From Arsenicitalea aurantiaca (lineage in GTDB: Bacteria; Pseudomonadota; Alphaproteobacteria; Rhizobiales; Devosiaceae): a stretch of 64,000 nucleotides of DNA. The notes below the pieces were generated by a model. That model made no database searches. It saw only the letters and a list, made by a program, of their open reading frames with translations, and was not told where the DNA came from. Position 1 is the first letter of the stretch; every line of letters begins with the position of its first letter. The stretch lies in the NCBI RefSeq assembly GCF_003994485.1, contig NZ_RZNJ01000005.1, forward strand, positions 62,001 to 126,000. The letters run 5' to 3'. Positions 1 through 8,605 of this stretch are shown here, piece after piece. The position numbers and the translations under genes are program-made.

Positions 1-706
1 CGCCGGCCAGCACCGCATCGAGAAAGGACAGATCTTCCTGGCGCACCTGCCACATCACCTCCTCGCGCACGTCCTTGGCGTGGATATGCCTTATACGGGC
101 CCGGTAGTGGCGGGCGAGCCGCTCCGGATCGGCGCCGGCAAAGACTGCGTGGCCCGTATCGAGCAGCAGCCCAACGGCATCGTCGGTCTCGTGCATCAGC
201 CGGTCGATCTCGGCCTCGCGCTCAATGATCGTGCCCATGTGGTAGTGATAGACGAGGTCGAGCCCATCCTCTGCCTTCAGCCGTCGTGCGAGCGCGCTCA
301 GCCGGTCCGCCCACTGGCGCCAGTCCGCCTTGTCCAGCACGGGGCGCGCCGACAGCGGCAGGGCCCGGCGACCGTGAATGGCGTTGGAGGTCTCCGCGAC
401 GATCAGGACCGAGCAGTCCATCTCCCTCAGAAGCGTGGCATGAGGCCGGATCGCCTGCCATTCCGCCTCGACGTCGCGCACGAGCAGTTCAGTCGAGTAC
501 CAGCCCGAAACGAGCGCGTGCCCGTACCGCTCGAGAATGGGGCGGAGCGTTGCTGCGTCGCGCGGAAACTTGTTGCCGAGTTCCATGCCGACAAACCCCG
601 CCTCCCGCGCCTCGGCAAGGCACTGCTCGAGCGGTGTCTCCCCGCCGATCTCGAGCATGTCGTCATTTGACCAGCCGATGGGATTGGCTCCGATGCGGAT
701 CGTCAT
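1..706 (-). CDS. iolE: IolE, myo-inosose-2 dehydratase (3' end outside window)
   Basis: Dehydrates 2-keto-myo-inositol (scyllo-inosose) to the trihydroxycyclohexanedione that IolD hydrolyses; cytoplasmic. The frame opens at ATG 706 as MTIRIGANPIGWSND and stays open to base 1, giving about 235 of the usual roughly 300 residues. Seen: the family signature VYHYHMGTIIE, a downstream DTGH, and HIHAKDVRE, which carry metal-ligand-type His, Asp and Glu of the xylose-isomerase-like TIM barrel. A GGGGGAG ribosome site lies just upstream, 38 bases after the iolD stop. It is the last visible gene of the iolC-iolD-iolE run. The missing C-terminus is only a window effect. Confidence 0.9.
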   Translation of the reverse strand, partial: MTIRIGANPIGWSNDDMLEIGGETPLEQCLAEAREAGFVGMELGNKFPRDAATLRPILERYGHALVSGWYSTELLVRDVEAEWQAIRPHATLLREMDCSVLIVAETSNAIHGRRALPLSARPVLDKADWRQWADRLSALARRLKAEDGLDLVYHYHMGTIIEREAEIDRLMHETDDAVGLLLDTGHAVFAGADPERLARHYRARIRHIHAKDVREEVMWQVRQEDLSFLDAVLAG

Positions 707-744
707 GTCGTCTCCCCCTGCCTCTTCGGTCGCCGCCTTCGCGA

Positions 745-2592
745 TCACCCGCCGCGGCTTTGCAGCGCCTTTTCGTATTGGGTCCGTGCAGCGCGAACCT
801 CCGCACGCGCCGAGATCTCGGGCACCGCGACATCCCACCAATGTCCGCCCGCCTCGGTCGTTGCGATCGGGTCCGTGTCGATGACGAGGACGGTCGTGCG
901 GCGTTCATCCCTCGTGTCGGCAAGCGCGGTTTCGAGCTCGCCGATCGAGGCGACCTTGCGCGCGACTGCTCCCATGGATGCGGCATGCGCGGCGAAATCG
1001 ACAGTGGGCAGCGTCTCGTGGCGTGTATCGGCGAAGAGATTGTTGAAGTTCGCGCCACCGGTCGCCATCTGGAGCCGGTTGATGCAGCCGAAGCCGGCAT
1101 TGTCGAGCACGACGATGGTGAGCTTCAGACCCAGCATCAGGGCGCTGACGATCTCCGAATTGGCCATCAGATAGCTGCCGTCGCCGACCATGACGACGAC
1201 GTCCGCTTCGGGTCGGGCGAGCTTGACCCCGAGCCCTCCGGCGATCTCGTAGCCCATGGTGGAAAAGCCATATTCGAGGTGGTAGCTGCCCGGTCCGCCG
1301 GCCGGCCAGAGCTTGTGCAGTTCGCCCGGCAGACCACCTGCTGCGCAGACCAGCACCGCCTCGCTGCCACGCGCCCGGTGAACCGCGCCGATCACCTGGG
1401 CATCCGAGGGCAGGGCGGCGTTGGTGGGCGCGAGAGCCGTTTCGGCTGCTGCCAGCCAGTGCTGGCGGCCAGCATCGGCCTGGGATTGCCAGGAGGCGGG
1501 CGCCTGCCAGCCCCGCAGAAGCGTGCCGAGAGCCTCAAGCCCGATCCGCGCATCGGCAACGAGGGGCAGGGCGCGGTGCTTGCCTGCATCGAACGGCTGC
1601 ACGTTGAGCCCAATGATCCGGTGCCCGTCGGCCTTGAACAGACCCCATGAGCCGGTCGTAAAATCCTGAAGCCGCGTGCCCACGGCAAGCACCAGATCCG
1701 CTTCCTCGGCCAGCGCGTTGGCCGCCGACGAGCCGGTAACCCCGACCGCGCCCATGTTGAGCCTATGGGTGTGCGGCAGGCTGGACTTGCCCGCCTGGGT
1801 CTCCATCACCGGCACGCCATGAGCTTGGGCGAAGTCGATGAGGGCGGCGCTTGCTTCGGAATAGAGCACGCCTCCGCCCGCGATGATCACGGGGCGCTTC
1901 GCGTGCCGGAGGGCCTCGGCCGCCTCGGCCAGCTCCCAGGCGTCGGGGGATGGCCGACGATGATGCCAGACGGTCTCGGCGAAAAACTCTTGCGGATAGT
2001 CATAGGCCTCCGCCTGTACGTCCTGGCAGAGCGCGAGCGTCACCGGACCGCAGAGGGCGGGATCGGTCAGCACCTGCATGGCGCGCCGCAGCGCGGGCAT
2101 GATCTGCTCGGGGCGCGTGATGCGATCGAAGTAGCGGCTGACGGGCCGGAAACAGTCATTGGCCGAGACCGTGCCGTCGGCAAAATCCTCGACCTGCTGC
2201 AGCACCGGATCGGGGAGGCGGTTGGCGAAAACGTCGCCGGGCAGCAGCAGCACCGGCAGGCGGTTGACGTGCGCGAGCGCGGCCGCGGTCACCATATTGG
2301 TCGCGCCCGGACCGATTGATGAGGTCACCGCCATCATGCGCCGACGAAAGCTCGCCTTGGCGAAAGCTATGGCGGCATTGGCCATGCCCTGCTCATTCTG
2401 CCCGCGGAAGGTGGGCAGGCTGTCGCGCACGCCGTAGAGCGCTTCGCCAAGACCGGCCACGTTCCCATGTCCGAAGATCGCAAAGACGCCACCGAAGATC
2501 GGCACCGTCTTGCCGTCGATCACCGTTTGCTGGCGGGACAGGAAGAGCGCAACCGCCTGTGCCATGGTAAGGCGAATGGTCTTGTCGCTCAT
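745..2592 (-). CDS. iolD: IolD, 3D-(3,5/4)-trihydroxycyclohexane-1,2-dione hydrolase
   Basis: Thiamine-diphosphate enzyme that opens the inositol ring to 5-deoxy-glucuronate. It is 615 residues, normal for the family. Domains: an N-terminal PYR domain (about 10-180) with the activating Glu in GQNEQGMANAA near residue 67, a central domain (about 205-345), and a C-terminal ThDP domain with GDGSYLMANSE at about 470, followed by the DNAGFG segment. I chose ATG 2592 because GGGGGAGGAG lies 7 bases upstream and it forms an ATGA stop-start overlap with iolC; an upstream extension in the same frame has no family character. Translationally coupled between iolC and iolE. Confidence 0.95.
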   Translation of the reverse strand: MSDKTIRLTMAQAVALFLSRQQTVIDGKTVPIFGGVFAIFGHGNVAGLGEALYGVRDSLPTFRGQNEQGMANAAIAFAKASFRRRMMAVTSSIGPGATNMVTAAALAHVNRLPVLLLPGDVFANRLPDPVLQQVEDFADGTVSANDCFRPVSRYFDRITRPEQIMPALRRAMQVLTDPALCGPVTLALCQDVQAEAYDYPQEFFAETVWHHRRPSPDAWELAEAAEALRHAKRPVIIAGGGVLYSEASAALIDFAQAHGVPVMETQAGKSSLPHTHRLNMGAVGVTGSSAANALAEEADLVLAVGTRLQDFTTGSWGLFKADGHRIIGLNVQPFDAGKHRALPLVADARIGLEALGTLLRGWQAPASWQSQADAGRQHWLAAAETALAPTNAALPSDAQVIGAVHRARGSEAVLVCAAGGLPGELHKLWPAGGPGSYHLEYGFSTMGYEIAGGLGVKLARPEADVVVMVGDGSYLMANSEIVSALMLGLKLTIVVLDNAGFGCINRLQMATGGANFNNLFADTRHETLPTVDFAAHAASMGAVARKVASIGELETALADTRDERRTTVLVIDTDPIATTEAGGHWWDVAVPEISARAEVRAARTQYEKALQSRGG

Positions 2593-4505
2593 CGTCCGTC
2601 TCCTCCCCCGCTCCCCTGCCAGACCGTGACCAGCGCACCGAAGCGGTCGGCCATCGCGTTCACCGCATCCTCCTTGGTCATCGTGCCAGCAAACCACGCC
2701 TTGGCGGCATCTGCAAAGATGGTTCTGCCCACGGCAAAGCCTCGGACGCTGCGGGCCGAGCGGGCGCGGGCGAAATCATCGGCCAGTTTGTCGGCTGGCG
2801 CGTCGAGCCCGAGCATCAGCACCCCGCGGCACCAGGGGTCGTTGGCTTCGATCACCTCGTCTATGGCGCGCCAGCCCGCCTCAGTCGCCTGCGGCTCGAG
2901 CTTCCACCAGTCCGGCCTCAGGCCCGCGGCATAGAGTTCGGCCAACACCCGCGCGGCGGTGTCATCGCCGACGGGCCCGTGCTTTGAGGCGATCACTTCG
3001 ATCAGGATGTCCCGGCCGATCCGCCTCGCGGCCTCATGGGCGCCGGTCAGGGTCTCGATCTGCGCGGTGCGCAGCTCTTCAGGGTCGTCAGGGTGGAAGA
3101 AACAGAGGATCTTCGCGCAATGATCGATCGGCCATTCCACGAGCCGGCTGCCGGTGTCGGTGAAGAATTCGAGCTTCAAGGGGCGTGATCCCGGCGCTTC
3201 GAGCGGCCGGGCGATCCAGAGCTTTTGCTGCCCCGCCGCGAAAAGTGCGTCGCGACCATATCGATCATCGAGCAGCATGCCGAAGCCGGGCCGCCCTGCC
3301 GCGACGCGGGCCGCCGCGTCGACGGCGAGCCGCTTGAACGCCGAGATTTTTGCAGGCGTCGCCCCCGGCATGGCTTCGAACTGGCTGCGATGGTCGATCG
3401 CAAGCGCCATCATGAGGGGATATTCGTCGCGCCGGTTGGTCGCCCGGTGAATGTGGCTCAGCACCGGATCGCGCCGCAGCGCCCGTTCGGGGCTGCCGTT
3501 CTTGAGGAAATGCTGGAGCTCGGTCCAGCTCGGATTTTCCGGCGCGCAGAGCAGCCGGGAGACCGCAAAGGCGCCGCACGCATTGGCCCAGGTGGCGCTC
3601 GTTGCGTGCGGCTCGCCCCGCAGCCAGCCGCGCAGGAAGCCCGACATGAAGGCGTCGCCCGCGCCGAGCACGTTGTAGACCTCGATCGGAAACCCCTTGC
3701 CCACGATGCCCTGCTCGAGGTCTTCAGGAATTACCCCCTCATAGACGATGCAGCCCATGGGGCCGCGCTTGAGCACGATGGTGGCGCTGGAGTGTGCACG
3801 GATGGCGCGGAGCGCGGCGGGCAGGTCTTCTTCGCCCGAGGCGATCATCACCTCTTCTTCGGTGCCGACGATGAGGTCGCAATGGGGCAGGACCGCCTGC
3901 ATCTTGGCGGTGACATGGGCGGAACGGATATAGCGGCTGCCACCCGCCTCATGTCCGGCCAGACCCCACAGATTGGGGCGATAATCGATGTCGAGAATGA
4001 TCTTGCCGCCGCTCGAACGCGCAATGCGGATGGCCTTGTGCTGTGCCGCCTCGGTCGTGTCGCGGGAAAAATGCGTGCCGGTAACGAGAATGGCGCGGGC
4101 CGACCCGATCATCGCTTCGTCGATGTCGTCCTCGCAGAGCGCATTGTCCGCGCAATTGTCGCGCACGAAAATCATCGGGAAGGCGCTGTCGCTTTCCACC
4201 GCGAGCAGCACGAGCGCGGTCAGCCGGTCCGGATCGGTGACGATGCCCCTCGTTTCGACGCCCTCGCGGGCAAGCTGTTCGCGGATGAAGCGGCCCATCT
4301 GTTCGTTGCCGACCCGGGTGACGAGCGCGGAGCGAAGGCCGAGGCGTGCGGTGCCGACGGCGATGTTCGTCGGGCAGCCGCCGACCGATTTGGCGAAGCT
4401 TCCGACATCCTCGAGCCGCGTGCCGATCTGCTGCCCGTACAGGTCGACGGAGGCCCGCCCGATGGTGACGAGATCGAGCTCAGCGCTCTTGTCATTGCCG
4501 GTCAT
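2589..4505 (-). CDS. iolC: IolC fusion: 5-dehydro-2-deoxygluconokinase with C-terminal DUF2090 aldolase-like domain
   Basis: Phosphorylates 5-dehydro-2-deoxy-D-gluconate; the added C-terminal domain is aldolase-like and probably cleaves, or helps cleave, the phosphorylated product (the IolJ step). It is 638 residues, about twice a plain PfkB kinase. Seen: a PfkB kinase at about 10-330 with VGGCPTNIAV near 41-50 and the catalytic GAGDAF at 281-286, then a DUF2090 domain from about 360 to 630 containing ALAIDHRSQFE and DDRYGRDA. This two-domain form is common in Hyphomicrobiales inositol clusters. It overlaps iolD by 4 bases and is divergent from iolG across an operator region. The aldolase role is inference from family context. 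Confidence 0.93.
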   Translation of the reverse strand: MTGNDKSAELDLVTIGRASVDLYGQQIGTRLEDVGSFAKSVGGCPTNIAVGTARLGLRSALVTRVGNEQMGRFIREQLAREGVETRGIVTDPDRLTALVLLAVESDSAFPMIFVRDNCADNALCEDDIDEAMIGSARAILVTGTHFSRDTTEAAQHKAIRIARSSGGKIILDIDYRPNLWGLAGHEAGGSRYIRSAHVTAKMQAVLPHCDLIVGTEEEVMIASGEEDLPAALRAIRAHSSATIVLKRGPMGCIVYEGVIPEDLEQGIVGKGFPIEVYNVLGAGDAFMSGFLRGWLRGEPHATSATWANACGAFAVSRLLCAPENPSWTELQHFLKNGSPERALRRDPVLSHIHRATNRRDEYPLMMALAIDHRSQFEAMPGATPAKISAFKRLAVDAAARVAAGRPGFGMLLDDRYGRDALFAAGQQKLWIARPLEAPGSRPLKLEFFTDTGSRLVEWPIDHCAKILCFFHPDDPEELRTAQIETLTGAHEAARRIGRDILIEVIASKHGPVGDDTAARVLAELYAAGLRPDWWKLEPQATEAGWRAIDEVIEANDPWCRGVLMLGLDAPADKLADDFARARSARSVRGFAVGRTIFADAAKAWFAGTMTKEDAVNAMADRFGALVTVWQGSGGGDGR

Positions 4506-4555
4506 TACTCTCCCCCTCAGGCCCGTCTTCAGGCTCTGGACTTGCCCTCGGACCT

Positions 4556-4584
4556 CTTGTATGCCTCGATAAATGAAACGTCAA
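4556..4584 (-). promoter_or_regulatory. Predicted sigma-70 promoter of iolC-iolD-iolE
   Basis: On the minus strand TTGACG (4584-4579) and TACAAG (4561-4556) are separated by exactly 17 bases, 51 bases upstream of the iolC ATG. The -35 box touches the inverted repeat at 4583-4602, so a protein bound there would block polymerase. Confidence 0.5.
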
Positions 4585-4602
4585 TTCTGCAGCAGCAGAA
4601 TT
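4583..4602. repeat. Inverted repeat AATTCTGC-agca-GCAGAATT, possible operator
   Basis: A perfect 8-bp dyad with a 4-base centre overlapping the predicted -35 box of iolC. It abuts the second dyad at 4600-4621. It may be a second regulator site; no known regulator is assigned. Confidence 0.4.
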
Positions 4603-4621
4603 TGGAATATTCATTCCAAAT
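4600..4621. promoter_or_regulatory. Predicted IolR operator between iolC and iolG
   Basis: A perfect 9-bp dyad, ATTTGGAAT-attc-ATTCCAAAT, containing GGAA-N6-TTCC at 4604-4617. That is the core pattern described for the RpiR-family repressor IolR in Sinorhizobium. A further GGAA half-site follows at 4622-4625. It lies between divergent iolC and iolG, so one bound repressor could control both. The regulator gene is not in the window. Confidence 0.6.
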
Positions 4622-4642
4622 GGAATGGCGGGGAGGGATGGG

Positions 4643-5629
4643 ATGACGCGGTTCGGTATTCTGGGCGCAGGCCGCATCGGGCGGGTGCATGCGCTGACAT
4701 TGGCGCGGTCGGGGCGGGCGGAAGTTGCTTATGTCGCCGACGCGCTGCCCGATGCAGCAGCCTCGCTTGCCGATGCGGTTGGCGCAAGAGCATCCGACGT
4801 TGATGCCGTGATCGAGGCCCCCGACGTCGATGCGATCCTCATCGCAACGCCGACGGACACCCATGCCGACCTCATCGAGAGAGTGGCGCGCGCCGGCAAG
4901 GCCATCCTCTGCGAAAAGCCCGTTTCGCTTTCGGTCGAGCGCATCGAGGCGTGCCTGCCCGTGGTCGAGGCTGCAGGCGTGCCGCTGATGATCGGATTTC
5001 ACCGCCGGTACGACCCCAATTTTGCGGCGCTCGAAAAGCGCATCCGCGAAGGGGAGATCGGCGAGGTGGAAATCGTCACCATCACCTGCCGCGATCCCTC
5101 GGCGCCCCCGGTCTCCTATATCGAGCGGTCGGGCGGGCTCTACCGGGACATGATGATCCATGATTTCGACATGGCGCGGTTCCTCCTGGGGGAGGAGCCG
5201 GTGCTCGTTCATGCGCTCGGGGGCAATCTCGTCGATCCCGCGATCGGTCAGGCCGGCGATGTCGATACCGCATCGGTTCAGATGCAGACGGCCTCGGGCA
5301 AGATCTGCGTCATCACCAATTCCCGCCGCGCCAGCTATGGGCACGACCAGCGCATCGAAGTGCATGGATCGCGAGGGCTTTTGCGGGCCGGAAACGTGCA
5401 TCTGACCACGCTGGAAAAGGCCGATGAAACCGGCTGGCGGGAGGATCTGATCCCCTTTTCCTTCATCGAGCGCTATGGCGAGGCCTATCGGCGCGAGATC
5501 GAGCGCTTTCTCGACTGCCTCGAGACCGGGGAGAGCCCGCGCGCCTCGGGGCATGACGGGCTGATGGCGCAGCGACTGGCCGAGGCTGCGACGCGCTCGC
5601 GTGCGACCGGCGAGGCGGTCCGGCTCTAG
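4643..5629 (+). CDS. iolG: IolG-type inositol 2-dehydrogenase (Gfo/Idh/MocA family)
   Basis: NAD-dependent oxidation of myo-inositol to scyllo-inosose, the first step of the pathway. 329 residues. Seen: Rossmann GAGRIG at 8-13, CEKPVS with catalytic Lys at about 92, and a GGLYRDMMIHDFD stretch at 164-176 supplying the Asp and His of the family active site. ATG 4643 is chosen over an in-frame start at 4625 because GGGGAGGG precedes it and the Rossmann fold begins at residue 3. It is divergent from iolC and shares the operator region. The substrate could be another inositol isomer; the gene neighbourhood favours myo-inositol. Confidence 0.87.
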   Translation: MTRFGILGAGRIGRVHALTLARSGRAEVAYVADALPDAAASLADAVGARASDVDAVIEAPDVDAILIATPTDTHADLIERVARAGKAILCEKPVSLSVERIEACLPVVEAAGVPLMIGFHRRYDPNFAALEKRIREGEIGEVEIVTITCRDPSAPPVSYIERSGGLYRDMMIHDFDMARFLLGEEPVLVHALGGNLVDPAIGQAGDVDTASVQMQTASGKICVITNSRRASYGHDQRIEVHGSRGLLRAGNVHLTTLEKADETGWREDLIPFSFIERYGEAYRREIERFLDCLETGESPRASGHDGLMAQRLAEAATRSRATGEAVRL

Positions 5630-5661
5630 GCAACGAGGCGGCGGCGCCCTTTGCTCTTTAT

Positions 5662-6468
5662 CTAGCTGCTGCTTGCAGGGCGGCGGCGACCGATGAGGGT
5701 TGCCGCCACGACGCCGACCGCGACGATGCCGATGATGATGGTTGCGAGCGCATTGACGTCGGGGCTGACGCCTAGCCGGACCTTGGAGAAGATCACCATA
5801 GGCAGGGTGGACGAGCCCGGCCCCGAGACGAAGCTCGCGATCACGAGGTCATCGAGGGAAAGCGTGAAGCCCAGAAGCCAACCCGAGACCAGCGCCGGGG
5901 CGATGATGGGAAGCGTGATGTCGAAGAAGACGCGCACCGGGCCTGCGCCCAGATCCTGCGCGGCTTCCTCGAGACTGAGGTCCAGATCCGACAGGCGCGA
6001 GCGCACGACCACCGTCACATAGGCCATGCAGAAGGTCGAGTGGGCGAGGATGATGGTCAGCATGCCGCGCCCCGCTGGCCAGCCGAATGCAGCCTCCATG
6101 GCAACGAACAACAACAGCAGCGATAGTCCAGTGATGACATCTGGCATGACGAGCGGGGCGGACACCATGCCGGTCAGCGCCGTGCGTCCGCGGAAACGCT
6201 TGAAGCGGACGAGCGCGATCGCGCAGAGCGTGCCGAGCACGGTCGCGATCGAGGCGGCGACAAAGGCAATCTGCAGCGAGAGCCATGCCGCGCCGAGGAT
6301 CTGCGGGTCGCTAAAGAGCGCGGTATACCAGCGGAGCGAAAAGCCCGACCAGACGGTAACGAGCCGGTTCTCGTTGAACGAGAACACGACGAGCGAGACG
6401 ATAGGCGCATAGAGGAAGACGAAGCCCAGCGCCGCGACGATCGGAAGAAACCAGCCCCGGCGCATCAT
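5662..6468 (-). CDS. potI: Putrescine/spermidine ABC transporter inner-membrane permease (PotI/PotC type)
   Basis: One of the two membrane subunits of a polyamine importer. 268 residues with six hydrophobic segments, the first at about 6-31. The cytoplasmic EAA loop, which docks on the ATPase, is at about 167-197 with EEAAQDLGAGP. It starts at ATG 6468, overlapping the potH stop by 4 bases, so the two permeases are translationally coupled. Last gene of potF-G-H-I and convergent with iolG. Family assignment is firm; the exact polyamine is inferred. Confidence 0.9.
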   Translation of the reverse strand: MMRRGWFLPIVAALGFVFLYAPIVSLVVFSFNENRLVTVWSGFSLRWYTALFSDPQILGAAWLSLQIAFVAASIATVLGTLCAIALVRFKRFRGRTALTGMVSAPLVMPDVITGLSLLLLFVAMEAAFGWPAGRGMLTIILAHSTFCMAYVTVVVRSRLSDLDLSLEEAAQDLGAGPVRVFFDITLPIIAPALVSGWLLGFTLSLDDLVIASFVSGPGSSTLPMVIFSKVRLGVSPDVNALATIIIGIVAVGVVAATLIGRRRPASSS

Positions 6469-7418
6469 CGGCGTTCCACCACGGCGTCCTGCGCCCTTTG
6501 CATGAGCATGATCGGCACGACCACGACGATGAGCATGGCGACGGCGACGGCGGACGCCACCGGCCAGTCACGGTTGGAGAAGAACTCGTCCCAGAGCACC
6601 CGGCCGATCATCAGCGTGTCGGGCCCGCCCAGAAGCGCCGGGATGACGTATTCGCCGATGGCGGGGATGAAGACCAGCATGGACCCGGCGATGATCCCCG
6701 GCATGGATAGCGGCAGGGTGACCGAGAGGAATGTGCGCAAGGGCTTTGCGCCCAGGTCCGCCGAGGCTTCGAGCAGCGTGCCGTCGAGCTTCACGAGGCT
6801 CGTGTAGAGGGGCAGGATCATGAAGGGCAGGTAGGTGTAGACGATGCCCACATAGACCGCGAAATCGGTCTGCAGCATGGTGATGGGCGCATCGATCAGC
6901 CCTGTCCACATGAGAAAATTGTTGATGACGCCATTGCCGCGCAGGAAGCCGATCCAGGCATAGACGCGCAGGAGGAACGAGGTCCAGAAGGGCAGGATGA
7001 CCAGCATCAGCAGCAGGTGCCGGTACTTCTCGGGCGCCCGTGCGATATAATAGGCCATGGGATAGCCGATGAGGAGCGCGATCACGGTCGAGACGAAGGC
7101 GACGCGCAGCGAGCTCAGGTAGGCGTTGATGTAGAGGCTGTCGGAGAGCAGGAAGAGGAAGTTCGACAGATGCAGCGTCAGCTGCACCGTGCCGTCCGCC
7201 CCGAAGGTGAGCAATGGCTCGTAGGGCGGCTGGCCATAGGCCATCAGCGACAGCGAGATCTGCCCCACGATCACGAGCGGCACGAGGAAGAAGACGACGA
7301 GCCAGAGCGTCGGCGCGAGGATCACGAGACCCTTGCCCGTCAGGCCGATCGCGTTCAGCCGGCGGCTGAGGAACCGCCAGGGCCGCCAAGGCGATGCGCT
7401 GGTCGCCGTCTCACTCAT
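6465..7418 (-). CDS. potH: Putrescine/spermidine ABC transporter inner-membrane permease (PotH/PotB type)
   Basis: Partner permease of PotI. 317 residues, with a first membrane span at about 30-52, a large periplasmic loop (about 55-100) and an EAA loop at about 217-241 (EASADLGAKPLR). I chose ATG 7418, which makes an ATGA overlap with potG; an upstream in-frame extension would read through the end of potG and adds nothing of the family. Together with potI it would form the translocation pore. Confidence 0.9.
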   Translation of the reverse strand: MSETATSASPWRPWRFLSRRLNAIGLTGKGLVILAPTLWLVVFFLVPLVIVGQISLSLMAYGQPPYEPLLTFGADGTVQLTLHLSNFLFLLSDSLYINAYLSSLRVAFVSTVIALLIGYPMAYYIARAPEKYRHLLLMLVILPFWTSFLLRVYAWIGFLRGNGVINNFLMWTGLIDAPITMLQTDFAVYVGIVYTYLPFMILPLYTSLVKLDGTLLEASADLGAKPLRTFLSVTLPLSMPGIIAGSMLVFIPAIGEYVIPALLGGPDTLMIGRVLWDEFFSNRDWPVASAVAVAMLIVVVVPIMLMQRAQDAVVERR

Positions 7419-8554
7419 GAGGTCAGCACCGAACCGGCATTGCCGCCCCAATGGGCATAGACTTCCTCGTCCCACGAAATCGCGTCTGGATCACCGCGCA
7501 GCGCATTGGCCTTGGTGACGCGGATGCGTTTGCCCGAGTCGAGCATCACCTGGTAGACGCTCATGTCGCCCAGATAGGCGATGTCTTCGACCATGCCCTT
7601 GGCGATATTGGCGTCGCCCTCTGGCCTTTCGCGGCTGAGAGAGATTTTTTCGGGCCTTATGGCGAACCAGAGGACCTGGTCGGGCGCGCAGTCGACGCCA
7701 TGGTTGACGTAGATGTCGCAGCCCGCCTCGGTCGAGCGGATCCGCACATGGTCGGGCTCGTCCTCGACCACCACGCCCTCGAACATGTTCACCGACCCGA
7801 TGAAGCCGGCAACGAAGCGCGAATTGGGGAATTCATAGACGTCGGTCGGCTCGCCGATCATGGCGATCGCCCCTTCGCGCATCACCCCAATGCGCGTGGC
7901 AAGGCTCATCGCCTCCTCCTGGTCGTGGGTGACCACGATGAACGTGACCCCGAGGGTCTCCTGGATCTTCACCAGTTCGAACTGGGTCTCCTCGCGCAGC
8001 TTCTTGTCGAGCGCGCCGAGCGGTTCGTCGAGCAGCAGCAGCTTGGGACGCTTGGCGAGTGCGCGAGCAAGGGCGACGCGCTGGCGCTGACCACCCGAAA
8101 GCTGGTGGGGCTTGCGCTTGCCATAGGGCTCGAGCTTGACCAGCCGCAGCAATTCGGCGACCCGGTCGGCGATCTCGGCCTTAGGAAGGTGATCGCGCTT
8201 GAGGCCATAGGCGATGTTGGCCTCCACACTCATATGGGGAAAGAGCGCGTAGGACTGGAACATCATGTTGACCGGCCGCCGATATGGCGGCACCGACGCC
8301 ATGTCCTGGCCGTCTATCTCGATTGACCCCGAAGTGGGATCCTCGAAGCCGGCCAGCATCCGCAGCAGCGTCGACTTGCCCGAGCCCGATCCGCCGAGCA
8401 GGCAGAAAAGCTCCCCCTTGAAGATGTCGAGCGACACATCATCGACCGCAAAGACGTCCCCGAACTTCTTGGTGACGTTGCGGATCCGCACGAAGGGTTT
8501 CGCGCCGGGGTCGCGCCAGGGGCGGGTGTCGGCTGCGGTCTGGGGCTTCTTCAC
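7415..8554 (-). CDS. potG: Polyamine ABC transporter ATP-binding protein (PotG/PotA type)
   Basis: Energises polyamine import. 379 residues. Seen: Walker A GGSGSGKST at 54-62, a Q-loop near 100, signature LSGGQRQR at 152-159, Walker B LLLLDEP at 172-178, switch His near 210, and a C-terminal TOBE-type region from about 290. The N-terminal extension of about 20 residues before the fold is typical of PotG rather than PotA. It follows potF after a 51-base gap containing a perfect hairpin and overlaps potH by 4 bases. Confidence 0.92.
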   Translation of the reverse strand: MKKPQTAADTRPWRDPGAKPFVRIRNVTKKFGDVFAVDDVSLDIFKGELFCLLGGSGSGKSTLLRMLAGFEDPTSGSIEIDGQDMASVPPYRRPVNMMFQSYALFPHMSVEANIAYGLKRDHLPKAEIADRVAELLRLVKLEPYGKRKPHQLSGGQRQRVALARALAKRPKLLLLDEPLGALDKKLREETQFELVKIQETLGVTFIVVTHDQEEAMSLATRIGVMREGAIAMIGEPTDVYEFPNSRFVAGFIGSVNMFEGVVVEDEPDHVRIRSTEAGCDIYVNHGVDCAPDQVLWFAIRPEKISLSRERPEGDANIAKGMVEDIAYLGDMSVYQVMLDSGKRIRVTKANALRGDPDAISWDEEVYAHWGGNAGSVLTS

Positions 8555-8576
8555 TCTGGGGCGTCCCTCAAGCGGT

Positions 8577-8598
8577 GCGGCGGGCCGGAGCCCGCCGC
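8577..8598 (-). terminator. Intercistronic hairpin between potF and potG
   Basis: Perfect 9-bp dyad GCGGCGGGC-cgga-GCCCGCCGC, starting 7 bases after the potF stop. No U-run follows on the transcribed (minus) strand, so it is more likely an mRNA-stabilising or partial-termination element that favours binding-protein expression than a full terminator. Confidence 0.5.
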
Positions 8599-8605
8599 TT
8601 CTGTC

